From NCBI GenBank assembly GCA_050084515.1, contig CM114273.1:24428001-24492000 (forward strand): a stretch of DNA of 64,000 nt. The letters are read 5' to 3'. Position numbers and translations under genes: made by a program. The notes under the pieces are model-generated. The model made no database searches, was not told where the DNA came from, and was given only the letters and a program-made list of their open reading frames with translations. Below are positions 52,959-64,000 of the stretch, in pieces. The first letter of the stretch is position 1; every line of letters begins with the position of its first letter. This stretch comes from Blasia pusilla (taxonomy: Eukaryota > Marchantiophyta > Marchantiopsida > Blasiales).

Positions 52959-54570
52959 ATGCATGAATCTCAAGAGGAACCATCGAGGCGAAATGAAAAA
53001 AGACCATTCGCAGACATCACCAATGTAGTCTCTTTACCTAATGTGGAACATGATCACCACATTTCATGTAGTGCTCCATCTTCTATACGGATTTTGGAGG
53101 AAATAGAGAAGCTTGCATATAAGAAGGTTAGAAGGGTTGCTTCTCAAAGAAACAGAAGGGCGCTTCATGATATGCGATTTGTAACTCCTTCAACGACTTT
53201 GTCATCTCCAATGTAAGAATACTTAGCATTATGATTATAGAATGATATCGTAACCTTATGTGCACACTCTAGATTTGTTGTGTGACTTTAATATCTTTCA
53301 TGTTTGTGATGTAGACTTCCAAATCCATCGAACCCGAAACGATTACGTGATATACATCAAATTGTGAGAGCCCAAGGACAAAAGCGAAGACATGCTAAAT
53401 TAGTTGAATTGAAATCTATTGAAGCTGTTGTGAATATTCCATTGATGGAAGAATTACAACCACCCATCATCGATGGCCCACTAGACGCAAATACTATAAG
53501 GTATTTATTTATGTATAACATTTCTACTTTTTATTATAATAATATTTATAAATTTTTTTTCGTATTATGACTTTTTTTATTCTTTGTTTAGGTTGGTAGC
53601 AACATCTTCCAATCGAAATCTTCATGCTTTAATAGACTCTACATCATCTCCAATGTACGTTTCATCCACTCATTAATTTCTTTCTTTTTATTGGTTTTTT
53701 TTAATTTAATTTTTTAATTTAATTATTTTGACATGATTTTTTTTAATATTGTTTTTCTCAGTCTTCCACTTCCGTCCAACCCTCGGGGATTACATGCTAT
53801 GCTTCAAGTTGCACGAGCACAAGGCCAGAGAAGAAGGCACCATAATTTGGCCCAAGCGAATGTTCATCAATTGTGTGTGAATCTTCTTCCTAGAGAGGAA
53901 GTTGAGGCTATGACTACTAATGACTTTCATACTCAAGCTAATACAAGGTATGCTTTACATACTTTTATTATTGATGCTTCTTACTTGGTCTTAAATTTAT
54001 ATGAATGATTTCTAATAACAAATTTTTTGCAGGCCAATTATGGTACATCATGAAGTTGAAGTTATTCCAAACTCTGGGATTGTGGTCTTTCCATCTCCAA
54101 TGTATATTTCTAAACTATATATTCAAATTAAATAGAGATATGTTTGTATGTATATTTATTCTGATTATAATCATATATATTAATTTTTTAACCCCTGCTT
54201 GCAATCTTCCAATTCCTACCAATCCTCTACGATTATCTCACATGCTTCAAGTTGCTCGAGCTGAGGGCCAAAGAAGAAGACATGCTCATTTGGATGAAGT
54301 ACATGAGGTTGCACATGTTGGCGATTCGTTGATAAGGAATGATGCGAATGGACCTAATCTTGAAGGCGACATGGAAGTGAATGAAGACAATGTATCTGCC
54401 TCAATTCCAAATGTGGGATCACATTTGGATGAAGTACATGAGATTGCACATGTTTGTGATCCGTTGTTTAGGAGCGATGCCAATGCAGCCAATCGTGAAG
54501 GCGACCTGGAAGAAAATGAAGACAATGCACATGCCTCAATTCCAAATGTGGGATCTAGAAGGGTTGTGAA
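52959..54570 (+). pseudogene. Helitron N-terminal exons: repeated RAQGQKRRHA module
   Basis: Three exons, each behind an intron-like T-rich tract ending in AG, begin L-P-x-P-x-N-P and contain a basic block: IVRAQGQKRRHAKL (53350-53405), LQVARAQGQRRRHHNL (53795-53850) and LQVARAEGQRRRHAHL (54245-54295). A further basic exon (52959-53216) has KKVRRVASQRNRRALHD. After the third module, a 44-residue unit (LDEVHE-AHV-DPL...ASIPNVGS) is duplicated in tandem (about 54292-54420 and 54424-54555). Internal exon duplication is evident. Basic blocks like these may bind DNA. Confidence 0.55.
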
Positions 54571-56190
54571 CTTGAAAAAGTTGCTCAATATTGCACGTAT
54601 TCTTAACTTTGAAGAGAAGCACATTCGAATTCTTAGGTTGGGAGATCGCATTGATAGTATGACTGGCCGTTTTAGTGTTGGACTTATGAATGTTGTTTGT
54701 CCGACTTGCAATGCTCTACATTGGAAGTGTGAGAGAGTGAAGTATACTAGGTTTATAAGCTCGCCTTTTAGTATGTGTTGTGGGCATGGAAAGATTCAAT
54801 TACCATATTTGACAGCTTCACCTTCTATACTAGCAAAATTACTTTTCGGTATGAGTGCAAATAGTCTTCATTTTTTTGCGTAATGCACGTGCCTATAATA
54901 GTGCTCTTCAATTGGCATCTATGGGGCACATGTGACAGAGCAACGAGGCGGCACAGAAACTTCAGGATTCAAGGTGGTGTATATCATTCTATTGGACCTC
55001 TACATGCTGAAAGTGGTGCTCCTCCACAATTTGCGCAAATTTATATTCATGATGATGAGCATCGATGGAACATAGAAGAAGGATTATGACTAGAGATTAT
55101 CGGGATCAATTGAGGCCGAGATCTTAAGGGGATTACAAGATATGTTACATGCCCATAATCCATATGTGGCTTTATTTTAAAATGTGGCTATTGATCCATG
55201 TAATTTGACTTTCATATTGTTCTTAAGGGGTGTAAGCGAGGGTCGGATGCAAAACGATACACCTTGCCTGTTGTTTGAGAGATTGCAGCTATCTTGCCTG
55301 GAGATGGGAGTGAGCCAGTAGAAGGACGTGATATTATTGTTCGCTTACATGGAGGAGGGATTCGTCGTCTGTCAGACTTGAATGAAGCATATATCCCATT
55401 GCACTTTGTTTTGCCTTTTGTTTATGGTGAAGCAGGTTGGCATCATGGGATACCTTTGCAAGGGCAACATGATCATAGAGATGATCCTCTGTTAAGAGGG
55501 TATGCTATGATGGATGAAGATAGAGATGATATTGTACAAGGAGAAATTCAAGGTGAGGTTACCACTCATGAGGCGAGTTCAAAGACGATTACTCCTTTAC
55601 AATTTGCTTCATTCAGACTTCAAATGCGAGCTAACGCTATGGATAATAATCGGTTGTTGAGGTTTGGTCGTCTTACTCAAGAATATATGGTGGATATGTA
55701 TGCGACTATCGAAATGCAACGGCTAACTTGAATACGATTGCATCAAAAAGAGTTGAGAGCTGATTTATACCAAGGGATCAGAGATGCCATGACTCGGCAT
55801 GATGTGAACGGTCAAGGCATAGGGAGACGTATTATCTTACCTTCGTCTTTCATAGGAGGACCCGTCACATGCATCAATTGTACCATGATGCTATGGCCAT
55901 TTGAGACATTTTGGGAAGCCTCGACTACTTTTTGACAATGACTTGCAATCCTAAATGGCCAGAGATTACCTCGCTCTCTTGCATGGTCAATCAACGTCCG
56001 ATCGCCTGACTGGTTGTGCGTGTTTTCCAACAAAAGAAGAAGGAGTTGTTGAGACTTATATTGATAAGCATATTTTGGGTCAAGTGGTAGGATGCATTAT
56101 GTGGTCGAGTTCCAAAAAGAGGGCTACCACATGTGCATATCCTAATTATTCTTGCTTCGAGGATAAGCCAAGGACAACCTCTCGATTATG
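54571..56190 (+). pseudogene. Helitron replication initiator (Rep), N-terminal and HUH part
   Basis: The Helitron-like N-terminal zinc region CPTCNALHWKCERVK ... MCCGHGKIQLPYL lies at 54690-54815. GVYHSIGPLHAESGAPPQF with AQIYIHDDEHRW follows (54970-55080), then HGGGIRRLSDLNEAYIPLHF and FVYGEAGWHHGIPLQ (55330-55450). The block DLYQGIRDAMTRHD with RRIILPSSFIGGP is at about 55755-55865. The HUH active-site motif (LPHVHI) is at about 56125-56142, displaced by a one-base loss in the preceding A-run. Rep nicks and joins DNA strands. Multiple frameshifts and stops inactivate it. Confidence 0.78.
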
Positions 56191-57160
56191 ACGATATTAT
56201 ATATGCTGAGATTCGAATCCCATGACTCATCCTAGGCTACATTCTCTGTAAGAAATTGTATGATTCATGGTCCGTGTGGAGTAGCACATCCAATCGCACC
56301 TTGCACGGATAAACGACAAAAAAATGTTCCAAAGGATACCCAATGCCGTTTGCAACAATGACAATGGAGAATGAGGATGGATATCCTATTTATAAGAGGT
56401 AATTCATTGGTTTTGTTTATTTTGTCATTTGATGTTCTTCTATTAGTGTGCTATCTTTTTTCCCAACTATTAACATACTTCTATATGTGTTTATGCAGGC
56501 GTGATAATGGCAGATTGATAAATAAGTCAAATCATGACTTTGATAATCGTTGGGTGGTTCCATACAATCCAATGTTATGTACTTTATTTGATTGTCATAT
56601 CAATTTGGAGATAACAAATAGCATCTTGGCAGTAAAGTACTTTTATAAGTATGTGTACAAAGGATCTGATGCCATATCATATACCTTGGCAAATACTACA
56701 TCAGGAGAGGATACTATTGATGAGACATCATTATATCTTGATGCAAGGTATTTTGATTCCTTCTATCTTTCAAGATCTCCCATTTTTTCCTAGGATATTA
56801 AATGGGAGTCTAACAATATTTATATTGTATGGTATGAAGGTACGTTTCTTCTTCAGAAGCATGTTGGCGAATCTTCAAGTTTAGTCTACATGCAGAACAA
56901 CCAAGTATTGTGAGATTGATTGTTCATCTTCCAGACAGTCAAATGGTATATTTTCATGGGCAAGATTCATTGGGTAATATTCTGGAGCGAAGTAAGGAAA
57001 CCACTCTTACTCAATGGTTTGCAACAAATGTTTCTGATTCGACTGCGCGACAATATCTTTATTTGGAGTTCCCTTCTCATTACTCTTGGAATAAGAAGCA
57101 ATGGCATCCGCGAACGTGTGAAAAGGATGTGGACATCCTATTGACGTCTCAGATATGACA
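56191..57160 (+). pseudogene. Helitron Rep, C-terminal part with catalytic tyrosines
   Basis: An intron-like gap precedes RRDNGRLINKSNHDFDNRWV and VPYNPMLCTLFDCHINLEI (56500-56610). The tyrosine motif AVKYFYKYVYKGSD is at 56630-56672. IVRLIVHLPDSQMVYFHGQD, TTLTQWFATNVSDSTARQYL and LYLEFPSHYSWNKKQWHPR follow (56910-57120). The two catalytic tyrosines of the motif are present. Frameshifts occur near 56790 and 57120. Confidence 0.75.
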
Positions 57161-57269
57161 AATCCAGGTAAACTTTCGATACTTGTTAAGATACAATTAT
57201 TTAGGAAATAATTGAGTTAATGTTAAAATCATATTCATGCTTCTTCCCTAATACTTTTTTTTTTCGCTA

Positions 57270-59782
57270 ATCCTAGCTGAAGGGGAGAGTCATTGGTTAC
57301 GATTACTTCTCCATCATGTGAGAGGAGCTCAATCATATCAAGATTTGAGAACCATCGATGGTGTAGTTTATCCTACCTTCAAAGAGACCGCTATTCAGAT
57401 GGGACTTTTGGAGGACGCGAGAGAGATCTTTTCTTGCTTTGAAGAGGCGGTTGTCATTAAGATCGGCTATTCATTACGTTTACTCTTTGCCATTTGTCTT
57501 CTATATAATACACCTTCCCTTCCGGCTATGGTGTGGGAACATTTTTGGTTCCATTGTGTAAGATCTTCTACATCAAAGGCGTGAGGTAATATGCATGGCT
57601 TTTGTTGAGTCAATTTTTTCCTTATTTCTCTTACAAATATTTTAGGTACTTTATTTACGTTTTAACTTCTATATTTGTTGCTTGTAATAGAGAATTGGTA
57701 TTCCGACCCTTCCATTGGATGTTCATATTATTAATCTTGCTTTATTGGAGGTCCATTACCATCTTCAAGATCATGGTAAAAGTATGGCGGACTTCCTTGA
57801 CATGCCTCAACCAAATATCCAAACTCGTGATTTATCTATTTCGCGTCTAGAAGAAGAAGAACTCTCCTACGATCATGATATTCTTTGTGAACGTGTGAGA
57901 GCAGGAGAGATGTCTTTAAATGATGGACGGTAGCGATTTGGGAAGTTGTTTGTAATGCTTTTCGCGATATCTTACAGGATGCGCCACCTTCTGTAAGTGG
58001 ATATTATATATAGTATATTTTATTATTAATTTCTTACACTTTTTATTTATTTAAGTTTTCTTTTAAAGTGCTTTTCTGTGACGAAAAATATGGATTTTTC
58101 AGGCAAAACTTTTCTTTATCGATGGTCCTGGCGGAACAGGAAAAACATTTTTGTACAACCTTCTTCTTGCAATGGTACGGAGCGAGGGTCATATAGCTCT
58201 TGCAGTTGCATCTTCGGGGATTGCCGCTTTATTATTGGATGGAGGTCGTACTGCTCATTCTCGATTCAAGATTCCTATCCAAGTACATGAAAGTTCCACT
58301 TGCAAGTAAGTCTAGATTTAAGATTTATTTTCCTTTTATGGCATGCATATTATTGTTTTATTTTTTTATTATCCTTCATAAATGTTCCTCAGATATTGTT
58401 TGTTATCGATTTTCCAGCCTATCGGTCAATAGTCCTATGGCCCACCTTATACAAAAGGCGAAGTTGATCGTGTGGGATGAAGCTCCTATGACGCATCGTC
58501 ACGCTTTTGAGGCTGTTAATCGTACTTTCCAAGATATCATGGGTTTGATGGATCCTCGATTACGAGATTTGCCTTTTGGGGGGGAAATCATTTTATTTGG
58601 TGGTGACTTTCGACAACTTCTTCCAGTTGTTCGTCGTGGAGATCGTGCCACAGTTGTGCGTGCAACACTTAGGAGATCTCCTATTTGGTTTGACGTGAGA
58701 TTATTGAAACTCACTACCAACATGAGAGTCAATACTGTACAAGGTATTAAAGAATAAACCTAATATTTCACCTTTTTCATTTCATGTGGTTTTTGTTTAT
58801 TTATAATATTTACTAATTTCTTCATTTTATATTTATTATCAGGATATGCACGAGAAGAGCAAGAAACCTTTGCAAAGTGGTTATTAGAGGTAGGAGAGGG
58901 TCGTGTACCGTTACATTTGGACCTTGGAGAGGATTTTATACAAGTTCCGGATGCGATAATTGTTAAAACCACAAGGATCAATGATTTCATTGACATTGTT
59001 TATGGACACGATGTTAATAAGTGGAGTGATATTGATTTCTTGAGGGGTACATCCATTTTGTCAACTAAGAATACTATTGTGGATATTATAAACGGAGAAA
59101 TCATGTCTCGATTTCCAGGAGAGGTAATATTCATATTCTTGAATATCATTATTCTATTTTGATTGTTCTACTGCTACACTTTTCTATGATCTCTCTTATT
59201 TTAATGATTTATTTTGTTTTTGCAGGAGCATACCTTCTTGAGTGCTGATTCTGTTTCTGACGATGAGATGAGACTTGTTTATCCAACATAATTTTTGAAT
59301 ACATGTTTATCATCTGGATTGCCACCTCATTGTTTGACTTTGAAGATTGGAGCTCCGATAATGCTATTACGGAATATGAATGGAGCAAAGGGACAAGCAA
59401 ACGGGACTCTACCGGTGATAGTCGGCTTTAGTCGACATCTTATAGATGCAACAATTATCACGGAAAAAACATTGGAGCTCGAGTTTTCATTCCACGCATT
59501 CCATTGATTGCTTCTGATTCCGGCCTACCTTTTGATTTACGACGATTTCAATTTCCTATCCGTCCTGCTTTTGCAATGACTATTAATAAGTCTCAAGGTC
59601 AAATATTAGATAGAGTTGGTATTTACTTGCCCAATCCAGTATTTTCTCATGGGCAATTGTATGTTGCCTTGTCAAGAGTAGGCTCAAGGAATTCTATTCA
59701 TCTTATGACAGATAATGAAAACGCTACTAACAAAATAAGTATTTACATTAGAAATGTTGTATATAATGAAGTACTGAATTAA
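57270..59782 (+). pseudogene. Helitron PIF1-family helicase
   Basis: In order: HWLRLLLHHVRGAQSYQDLR (57290-57350), Walker [16 protein letters not shown] (58110-58155), Walker B LIVWDEAPMTH (about 58466-58500), GGDFRQLLPVV (58600-58632), LTTNMRV (about 58710-58730), then LTLKIGAPIMLLRNMN (59335-59380), and a final piece FAMTINKSQGQILDRVGIYL and HGQLYVALSRVGSRNS (59570-59690), ending at TAA 59780-59782. Introns are visible, for example GTAAGT at 58304 to AG at 58419. A TAA near 59290 and a frameshift near 59500 break it. It unwinds DNA during rolling-circle transposition. Confidence 0.82.
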
Positions 59783-59881
59783 ATTAAAATCACATTATAT
59801 GTGTGAAATTTAATATTGACCCATATTTTCTAAATTTTGTAATGCTTCACTTATCAGTATGATTAATTTTATATATACTAA

Positions 59882-59910
59882 ATTTTGATGCCGGCATCAA
59901 AATATACTAA
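59882..59910 (+). other. Helitron 3' end: palindrome and CTAA
   Basis: A 22-bp perfect palindrome centred on GCCGGC (59882-59903), three bases, then CTAA, followed by T. This fits the CTRR/T end with a subterminal hairpin that defines Helitron 3' termini. Confidence 0.75.
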
Positions 59911-62215
59911 TATTTTGTTGAATGCCTACACGGGTACTAATACCTTACTAGTACTCTTTTATGAGAAATTATTGTACGAGGAATCCTATGACTAAGCCCA
60001 GTGAAGAAAATACGTAAGTTTTCCCTACTCCGGTACGTCCCCTCGTATAATTTTGAGTTACGGTAGACGGATGAGAATGCCCGTAGCCCGTGCTCGAATA
60101 AATGAATGTGTCACTTTTCACCCGTTACGCTTCCTCCTCCCGTGGTTCTTCTCACCCACCACTTCGTTTCGTGTAAGAAAAGACACAAGAAAAGATGATT
60201 GATTGATGGATCGAGTCTCCCAGTAGGTCAACAGTAGCTACGAGCGATCCCAAAGTTGCGACACACTCCAACCCTCCTGGCTTCAAAGCAGGTGAGGCCG
60301 CTGAGCGCCGGGGTGATTCTCGCGACATGTCGGTGGAGAAAATGAGCAGGAGAGTCGCTGAAAATCGCCTGAAAAGGAAAGGAACTGCATCCCGGAGAGC
60401 TGCTGCATCGTGAGTGTAAGAGTGACAGATATGGCAGTGTCACAAACGCTCCATAGAGTCCGCCGCAAAGTGCCTGCAATTCCTTGCGGAAGGAGTTAGC
60501 ATCTCGTGGGAGTTGCAACAGAGTTGAGGCGCGTGCGGCCCAACGCGAGTCGCCTTTAGGGTCTTCAGTCGTAATCCGAACCCCTCGGCGCCACTGCTAC
60601 GCGTCAAGGAAGAGGCTTTTGTGTGGTGTGTGCGAGTTGTTGGACAGCGGGTGCGCATTACACCGAGTCCCCAGTTTCCACTTCATCTATTTCGAGTTTG
60701 TTGCCGTTGGAACATGCTGGTGGGGTCGCCTGTGTGTTTGACGGCGATGGTGGGCCTGCGAGAGTTGTCATCAACTCAAGAAGTCCGGACTGGAGACTGG
60801 ATGCCTTACGTGACGGTGTGAAACAAACAAAGGTGTCTAGCCTGAGGGATATCCGGAGAGCGAGCTAGCTAGCTAGCTCCTTGCTCTTCGGCGTTTGCGA
60901 TCGCTTTATTGTTTGTGACTAGAATAAATAGAAGTCGCTTAGGAGTATTTTAATGCACGGGTTACTTTACTAGCGTTGAGTATTGTTATTTAATTAAGCG
61001 GATGACGAAGTTCTACCTAACCGTATTTTCCTTTTCAACTCGACTGAGAATAATCAGGAAACACCCACTTTCATACTGTACAACTCTCATACTGTATGAT
61101 TTTCATCATTTTGTTCGATGGAAAGATCTCATGTCCGACAAGCGAAGTCAAACATGTGAATCCACCCAGGACAATTACATATGCTAAGAAGGACCACATA
61201 GTTCTTTTTCCGTTTTTTTTCACGGGTTATGGCTACTTTCAAACTATGGTTACTTTTCTATTCACAATATTATGATTTGGTGTTTCTAAAGAGAGGTATG
61301 AGTCCACCTAAATAAATACAACATGAGTGAAGTATTACTTAACTTATGTGGATGAATGTGAGTTATTCCCATAAGCGTGATACATGTGGGGGAGGGTGTG
61401 GAAGAGGGGCCCATTGTGGGGAATTTTCACACATAATGGTCCATTCGTATGACGGCCATAAGTTTACGTGCAACCACATGCTCCCCCCTCCCCAATCCAA
61501 CCCAAGTTGGACGAAATCCACCAACCCACATCACCTGGGTCTAGAATTTTCTACAAACGGTTGGCCGAGGACTAGTCCATAGCTATATGAGGTAGGGACA
61601 TACTTATTCATTTTGATGCAACCTTGGCATGACTCACAGTTTGATTCATACTTTTTTTTGGCACCCCATTATTGATGTGGTGCCTATTTTATTCATGTAA
61701 GGCAACCAAGAAACCGAATACTTGGTTTAATTTTTTGAAAGATTCAATTCCAAATATTTTGTTATCATGGACTCAAATTGATCACATGGGAAATAAATTG
61801 ATGGAATCAATTAATATTGTTGCATCCATGCCAATAAATATTTCTTTCATGCCCCTATAAAGAGGACTCAATTCTTACCTAACTTCCTTGAGGTGCTACA
61901 ACGTCTTCACATCCTGCTTTCTCACACTGTCGCTCATCCTTTGCAAACAATTCCACCATTAGAGATACATACTACAAAGAATTGTAGTATGAAGATACGT
62001 ACTACAAAGAAAATTGCATGAAGAGTAATGAATGAAGTTCAACTAGTTTATCAAGGTTCTCTCTATTCATGATACTATATGATTATACCTCTTCAATTTG
62101 AATGTGTTTTCTTTGACACATGCATGTCTATGACATTGTATAATGACTTTAACTAATATTGTCATAATATTATTACAATAATTGTGCGATGAAACTCTTA
62201 ATAGGCAATAATCTC
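59911..62215. other. intergenic DNA, no gene recognised
   Basis: Balanced-composition DNA at 60200-60870 might be a fragment of a host gene or its leader, but no frame shows a known domain. AGCTAGCTAGCTAGCT is at about 60864-60879. Around 61960-62010 ATACTACAAAGAA-type words repeat in both orientations. The last bases before 62216 are the left flank of element 5. Confidence 0.4.
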
Positions 62216-62974
62216 TATCGTGTGCATACACATCACTACATAATACACATCGTTGGTCACATCCATACCCCACAACACCGATCTTCCCAACATACGGGTA
62301 GATCTACACACATACAAGAAATGAACTCATGCATATACACTAAGGCTGCACAACAAAATCAGAGTAAGAACTACTCACTCGGGCTGAAATTCCACTCCTA
62401 AATCTACATCGGCATATCGAGCCACATCCACCCTCCGCAATGAGGGAATCCGGGCGCTAGCACCCTAGTTCCTACATACACAAGTAAGAGAGGTGCTCCT
62501 AAGGCCCAACATGACAAAGATGGCTTGAGAAAGCCATATTTTCCTCTCTTATTGCCTTGGGATGAGCCAAAAGACACTTAATTTCCCCCAAAATATCCTC
62601 CATACGGTAACCTGCGAGTACAGGTTAACGGATGACTGTTGATTTGGTCAACGGTCACTTGGCCATAAATAGCAAAGAATGGGAATTCCATAAATAATGT
62701 TTCCAACGCAACTGACCAGTCGTCAACCTCATCCAACATCTCAAGACGAAGTTACACCCAAACCGCCCACCGATCCTACATGCGATCTACTTGGTAAAAC
62801 GCTACATGCCGGTTATATTAACTAAGATATGACAATTGTTGTGCGTTTACACATCACTACACATTATACATCGTTGGTCACATCCACACCACACAACATC
62901 AATCTTCCTAACATACGGGTAGATCTACATGCATACAAGAAATGAACTCATGCATGCACATTGAGACCGTATAA
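62216..62974 (-). repeat. 3' terminal block A1-B-A2 of element 5
   Basis: A2 is 62216-62354, B is 62355-62834, A1 is 62835-62974. At the A1/B junction the minus strand reads GCACAACA, two bases, then TGTCATATC. This is a third independent occurrence of the complete A-B-A layout. Confidence 0.83.
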
Positions 62975-63050
62975 CCGCCCTCCTAGCTGATTGTTGGGTC
63001 CCCCTAACTCCAAATAGCACACACATATCTACCCCATATGATCTACTAAC

Positions 63051-63202
63051 CTATACACATCTAGGACGTAGCCATCATCCCATGGGAAGTGCATCAAGAG
63101 GGGATGTTAGATACGACAAATGCCACCCTAAAAAACAACCATTACACACCAACTTAGTGGATGCACCCCTTGCCTGAGCCACACAACATACACCTTAAGC
63201 CC
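63051..63202 (-). pseudogene. PHD finger remnant, element 5
   Basis: It aligns with the PHD regions of the other copies and ends RPRCV and TAG (63051-63053). The cysteine after the conserved Trp is lost (W-L-R instead of W-M-C), and the core is frameshifted. Confidence 0.6.
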
Positions 63203-63920
63203 GCATATATCAGTGCCAAGTTTGGATCCACTATCCCTTCCACGTTCAAAAAATGACATAGCGCACATGATCATTCCAAACCATACTATTCCATCCCTCC
63301 AATATGAGGACTCTGGTCGGTAACACTTTGCGCGCATGGAAAATTGTGCGCCCTGCATTGACACCTAACGTTGTGGATGTCGCCTCCTGTAAGTACACAT
63401 AATCTCTAAGATGGGATGGAACCTCCTAATCCTTGGTTGATAACTTCCTCCAAGAATGATTGGGTATCTCAATGTCAACACATCCGCTCAAGATGATCTC
63501 TCGAATTAGTGTCGTGATCTATCAGCGCCTCATCACACAAGGCTTGAAACTCTCCTATGAACTCGGTACCTTGGTCAGTTAACACCTCTGTTGGTGCACA
63601 AAGATGGCTAAGCATACGATCTAGAAATGCATAAGCCGCTCCCTTGCTTGCTTTGTCCAGTAGTGTCACCAACTCTATCCACTTGGAGAAATGCTCCACC
63701 AAGAGAAATACATTTCTATGATGACACTCTATCAATGGCAGAGGTCCCGTGAAGTCTAAACGCCACTGATAACCTAACCCCATCATCAAAAAAGGATGCA
63801 ACTGCAGAGTGGGAGTATTGAAGGGTGCTCGCACTCGGTCACAAACTGTACACGTGGCTACAAATTTTTGAACCTCAATATGCATGCCGCACCACCAATA
63901 ATGAACCTGGATTAAGTTCT
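63203..63920 (-). pseudogene. integrase, element 5
   Basis: A 136-codon piece (63475-63885) holds FVATCTVCDRVRAPF, WRLDFTGPLPL (first Asp) and EVLTDQGTEFIGEFQALCDEA (second Asp). The third acidic residue region is deleted or shifted after HDTNSRDHLE, where about 0.5 kb present in the other copies is missing (junction near 63474). The C-terminal extension is at 63203-63470. Confidence 0.72.
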
Positions 63921-64000
63921 AAGTACGATTTACTCCAAGATATCTCAACTCCTTGTGGGGATGTCTCACTACACATGCTTGCTAGGAAGGATGAGGCATC

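Larger units (their letters stand above)
51256..59910 (+). mobile_element. decayed autonomous Helitron
   Basis: A rolling-circle transposon encoding an N-terminal modular region, an HUH-type replication initiator and a PIF1-family helicase on the plus strand, with introns. The 3' end is well supported: a 22-bp perfect palindrome (59882-59903) followed by CTAA (59907-59910) and then T. The 5' end is not certain; TCTTATTTATG at 51256, preceded by A, is a candidate. The Rep part is full of frameshifts, while much of the helicase is still open. The region is more AT-rich than its neighbours. Confidence 0.82.
62216..64000 (-). mobile_element. Element 5: left (3') end of another methyltransferase-family retrotransposon, continues past the window
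   Basis: On the plus strand: A2-B-A1 (62216-62974), then the polypurine run, a PHD remnant and integrase, as in family 1 but clearly more diverged. The right part, with any methyltransferase, lies outside the window. The target duplication cannot be checked; the left flank is tctc (62212-62215). Confidence 0.82.

Noticed and set aside
58078-58290. Open frame over the helicase Walker A region
   Set aside because: The Walker A motif GPGGTGKT is in a different frame of the same bases; this frame is a shadow.
59926-59952. Alternative Helitron end at CTAG near 59948
   Set aside because: The preceding stem (GGTA/TACC) is only 4 bp, while the palindrome with CTAA at 59882-59910 is far stronger.
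60228-60868. Possible host gene in the 60.2-60.9 kb region
   Set aside because: Several overlapping open frames on both strands, none with a recognisable domain or consistent start and splice signals.
1-64000. tRNA, rRNA and other structured RNA genes
   Set aside because: No cloverleaf with A and B box sequences or rRNA-like sequence was recognised by eye; a dedicated scan was not possible.

Overview
The window looks like a transposon-dense, gene-poor stretch of a land-plant nuclear genome. Reasons: one dirigent-family gene (708-1256, +), a plant-type intron-containing Helitron, a gypsy remnant with an initiator-Met-tRNA primer site, and plant telobox motifs. The particular retroelements recall DNA-methyltransferase-bearing gypsy elements described in a charophyte alga. 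A non-seed land plant is my best guess, with low confidence. Almost everything from 3.6 to 46.6 kb and from 62.2 kb to the edge belongs to one unusual group of Ty3/gypsy-like retrotransposons on the minus strand.

Layout: 1-3.6 kb holds a LINE relic, the dirigent gene and non-coding DNA. Element 1 is 3617-14433 (4-bp target duplication gagg), broken by a solo LTR (8939-10215). Next come a much older relative (14.4-15.65 kb) and an ordinary plus-strand gypsy remnant (about 16.43-18.0 kb and 38.26-38.39 kb). Into the right LTR of that remnant jumped element 2 (18009-38258, duplication gagt). Element 2 was itself hit by a solo LTR (19091-20094, duplication ccgcc) and by element 3 (24098-34260). 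Element 4 (39211-46644, duplication tctt) is a deletion derivative. Unrecognised DNA with a long perfect palindrome follows (46.6-51.2 kb), then a decayed autonomous Helitron (about 51.26-59.91 kb), more unrecognised DNA, and the left end of element 5 (62216 to the edge).

The methyltransferase elements are the main discovery. Their order on the minus strand is: 5' repeat B', leader, Gag with zinc knuckles, aspartic protease, a DNMT3-like cytosine-5 methyltransferase, a TAG codon in a tobamovirus-type readthrough context (three of four copies), reverse transcriptase, RNase H, DDE integrase, and a C-terminal PHD finger. They therefore encode a DNA-methylation writer and a probable histone-mark reader. 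Their ends are also abnormal: B'-internal-A1-B-A2, a permuted (split) repeat arrangement like that of tyrosine-recombinase elements, yet with a DDE integrase and 4-bp target duplications. All copies here carry frameshifts or stops. Element 3 is the best preserved and, from its nesting and similar end repeats, the youngest of elements 1-4.

All assignments come from reading motifs by eye. No database search was run.
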